DNA of 64,000 nt from Myxococcales bacterium (lineage in GTDB: Bacteria > Myxococcota_A > Polyangia > Nannocystales > Nannocystaceae): assembly GCA_020633315.1 (NCBI GenBank), contig JACKDV010000016.1:62001-126000 (forward strand). The letters run 5' to 3'. Positions 63,683 to 64,000 of this stretch are shown here, piece after piece; within the stretch, counting starts at the first letter, position 1, and each line of letters begins with the position of its first letter. The notes beneath the pieces are model-generated. The model was not told the origin of the DNA. It made no database searches and was given only the letters and a program-made list of their open reading frames with translations. The translations under genes and the position numbers were made by a program.

Positions 63683-64000
63683 ATGGGGGGCGTGCGACGA
63701 ACGAGGGGTGGGCGCTGGGCCGTGGCGCTGGTCTGGGCCGGGCTGGGCTGTGGCGACGACGGGGGCGGGCAGGCGTGGGAGCCGACGACGGGCCCCGACT
63801 CGGTGGGCAGCATGACGGACACCGCCGACACGGCCGACGAGGTGGAGACCGAGGGCGTGTGCATGCCGGGGGAGACTCAGCCGTGCCTGTGCCCCGACGG
63901 CCTGAGCCTGGGCGAGCGGCGCTGCGCCGACGATGCCTCGGGCTTCTTTCCCTGCGAGTGCTCCGCGGACGACGGCGAGGACGGGAGCACCGGCGATCCC
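63683..64000 (+). CDS. Lipoprotein, N-terminal part (3' end outside window)
   Basis: ATG 63683 opens a frame that is still open at the window end (106 codons). Signal peptide with a lipobox-like VWAGLGC, then a Thr/Asp/Glu linker and a Cys-rich segment: CMPGETQPCLCPDGLSLGERRCADD...FFPCECS. This looks like the short Cys-rich module found before larger domains in Nannocystineae surface lipoproteins. Function unknown. Confidence 0.78.
   Translation, partial: MGGVRRTRGGRWAVALVWAGLGCGDDGGGQAWEPTTGPDSVGSMTDTADTADEVETEGVCMPGETQPCLCPDGLSLGERRCADDASGFFPCECSADDGEDGSTGDP

Overview
The window is very GC-rich, dense with genes on both strands, and looks like chromosome of a myxobacterium, probably of the Nannocystineae type. 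The evidence is the many lipoproteins with a Ser/Thr/Gly/Asp-rich linker directly after the lipobox, the Cys-rich CGDG...ECDD repeats, the MYXO-CTERM-like tails (hydrophobic helix plus Arg cluster), the Ser/Thr kinases with TPR-rich C-termini, and the secreted multihaem proteins. This assignment is inferred from protein character; there is no rRNA here to confirm it.

Layout. 0-9 kb: a surface Cys-rich protein fragment, a Kazal-domain lipoprotein, an ECF sigma factor followed by a membrane Ser/Thr kinase, a secreted Cys-containing protein, and a GAF-PAS histidine kinase overlapping its NarL-type response regulator. 9-12 kb: a duplicated-motif lipoprotein and an MbnP/MbnH-type pair (substrate protein plus di-haem enzyme). 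12-18 kb: EttA, biosynthetic arginine decarboxylase SpeA, a caspase/legumain-like lipoprotein. 18-24 kb: five genes on the minus strand joined by short start/stop overlaps (two amidohydrolases, a PLP decarboxylase, RidA, an alpha/beta hydrolase). 24-31 kb: UbiA-type prenyltransferase with a coupled unknown gene, glutathione reductase, HNH nuclease, expansin-like lipoprotein, a 33-Cys surface protein, an SCP2 protein and ArgH. 31-38 kb: zinc-ribbon coiled-coil protein behind a CAT-anticodon tRNA, an MscS-TM-helix repeat protein, a TANGO2/NRDE protein, a trypsin-like lipoprotein, two truncated gene relics that meet at one junction, and a thioredoxin-fold protein.

38-40.3 kb is gene-poor, of lower GC, with one YiiX-like cysteine hydrolase. 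40.3-47 kb: a nine-repeat Cys-rich lipoprotein and a three-gene operon encoding a small unknown protein, an M64 metalloprotease and a large subtilase, none with a visible signal peptide. 47-51 kb: an operon for a beta-propeller lipoprotein, a tetrahaem protein made of two fused di-haem oxidoreductase modules, and a DUF192 lipoprotein. 51-56 kb: a frameshifted VWA lipoprotein and a second Ser/Thr kinase-ECF sigma pair, here with a degenerate sigma factor. 56-59.5 kb: the saccharopine pathway of lysine breakdown as two overlapping genes (LKR and SDH), and a B3/4-domain protein. 59.6-60.2 kb: an ORF-deleted group II intron that ends almost exactly at the start codon of a GH25 lysozyme gene. 61-64 kb: Hpt, two very small genes, a MurG paralogue and the start of another lipoprotein.

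Themes: repeated kinase-sigma signalling modules, envelope-exposed redox and copper-type haem enzymes, many proteolytic and lytic enzymes as expected of a predatory or surface-living bacterium, and a few decay scars (group II intron relic, truncated and frameshifted genes). Two single-base frameshifts (near 37147 and 51812) could be real decay or assembly errors.
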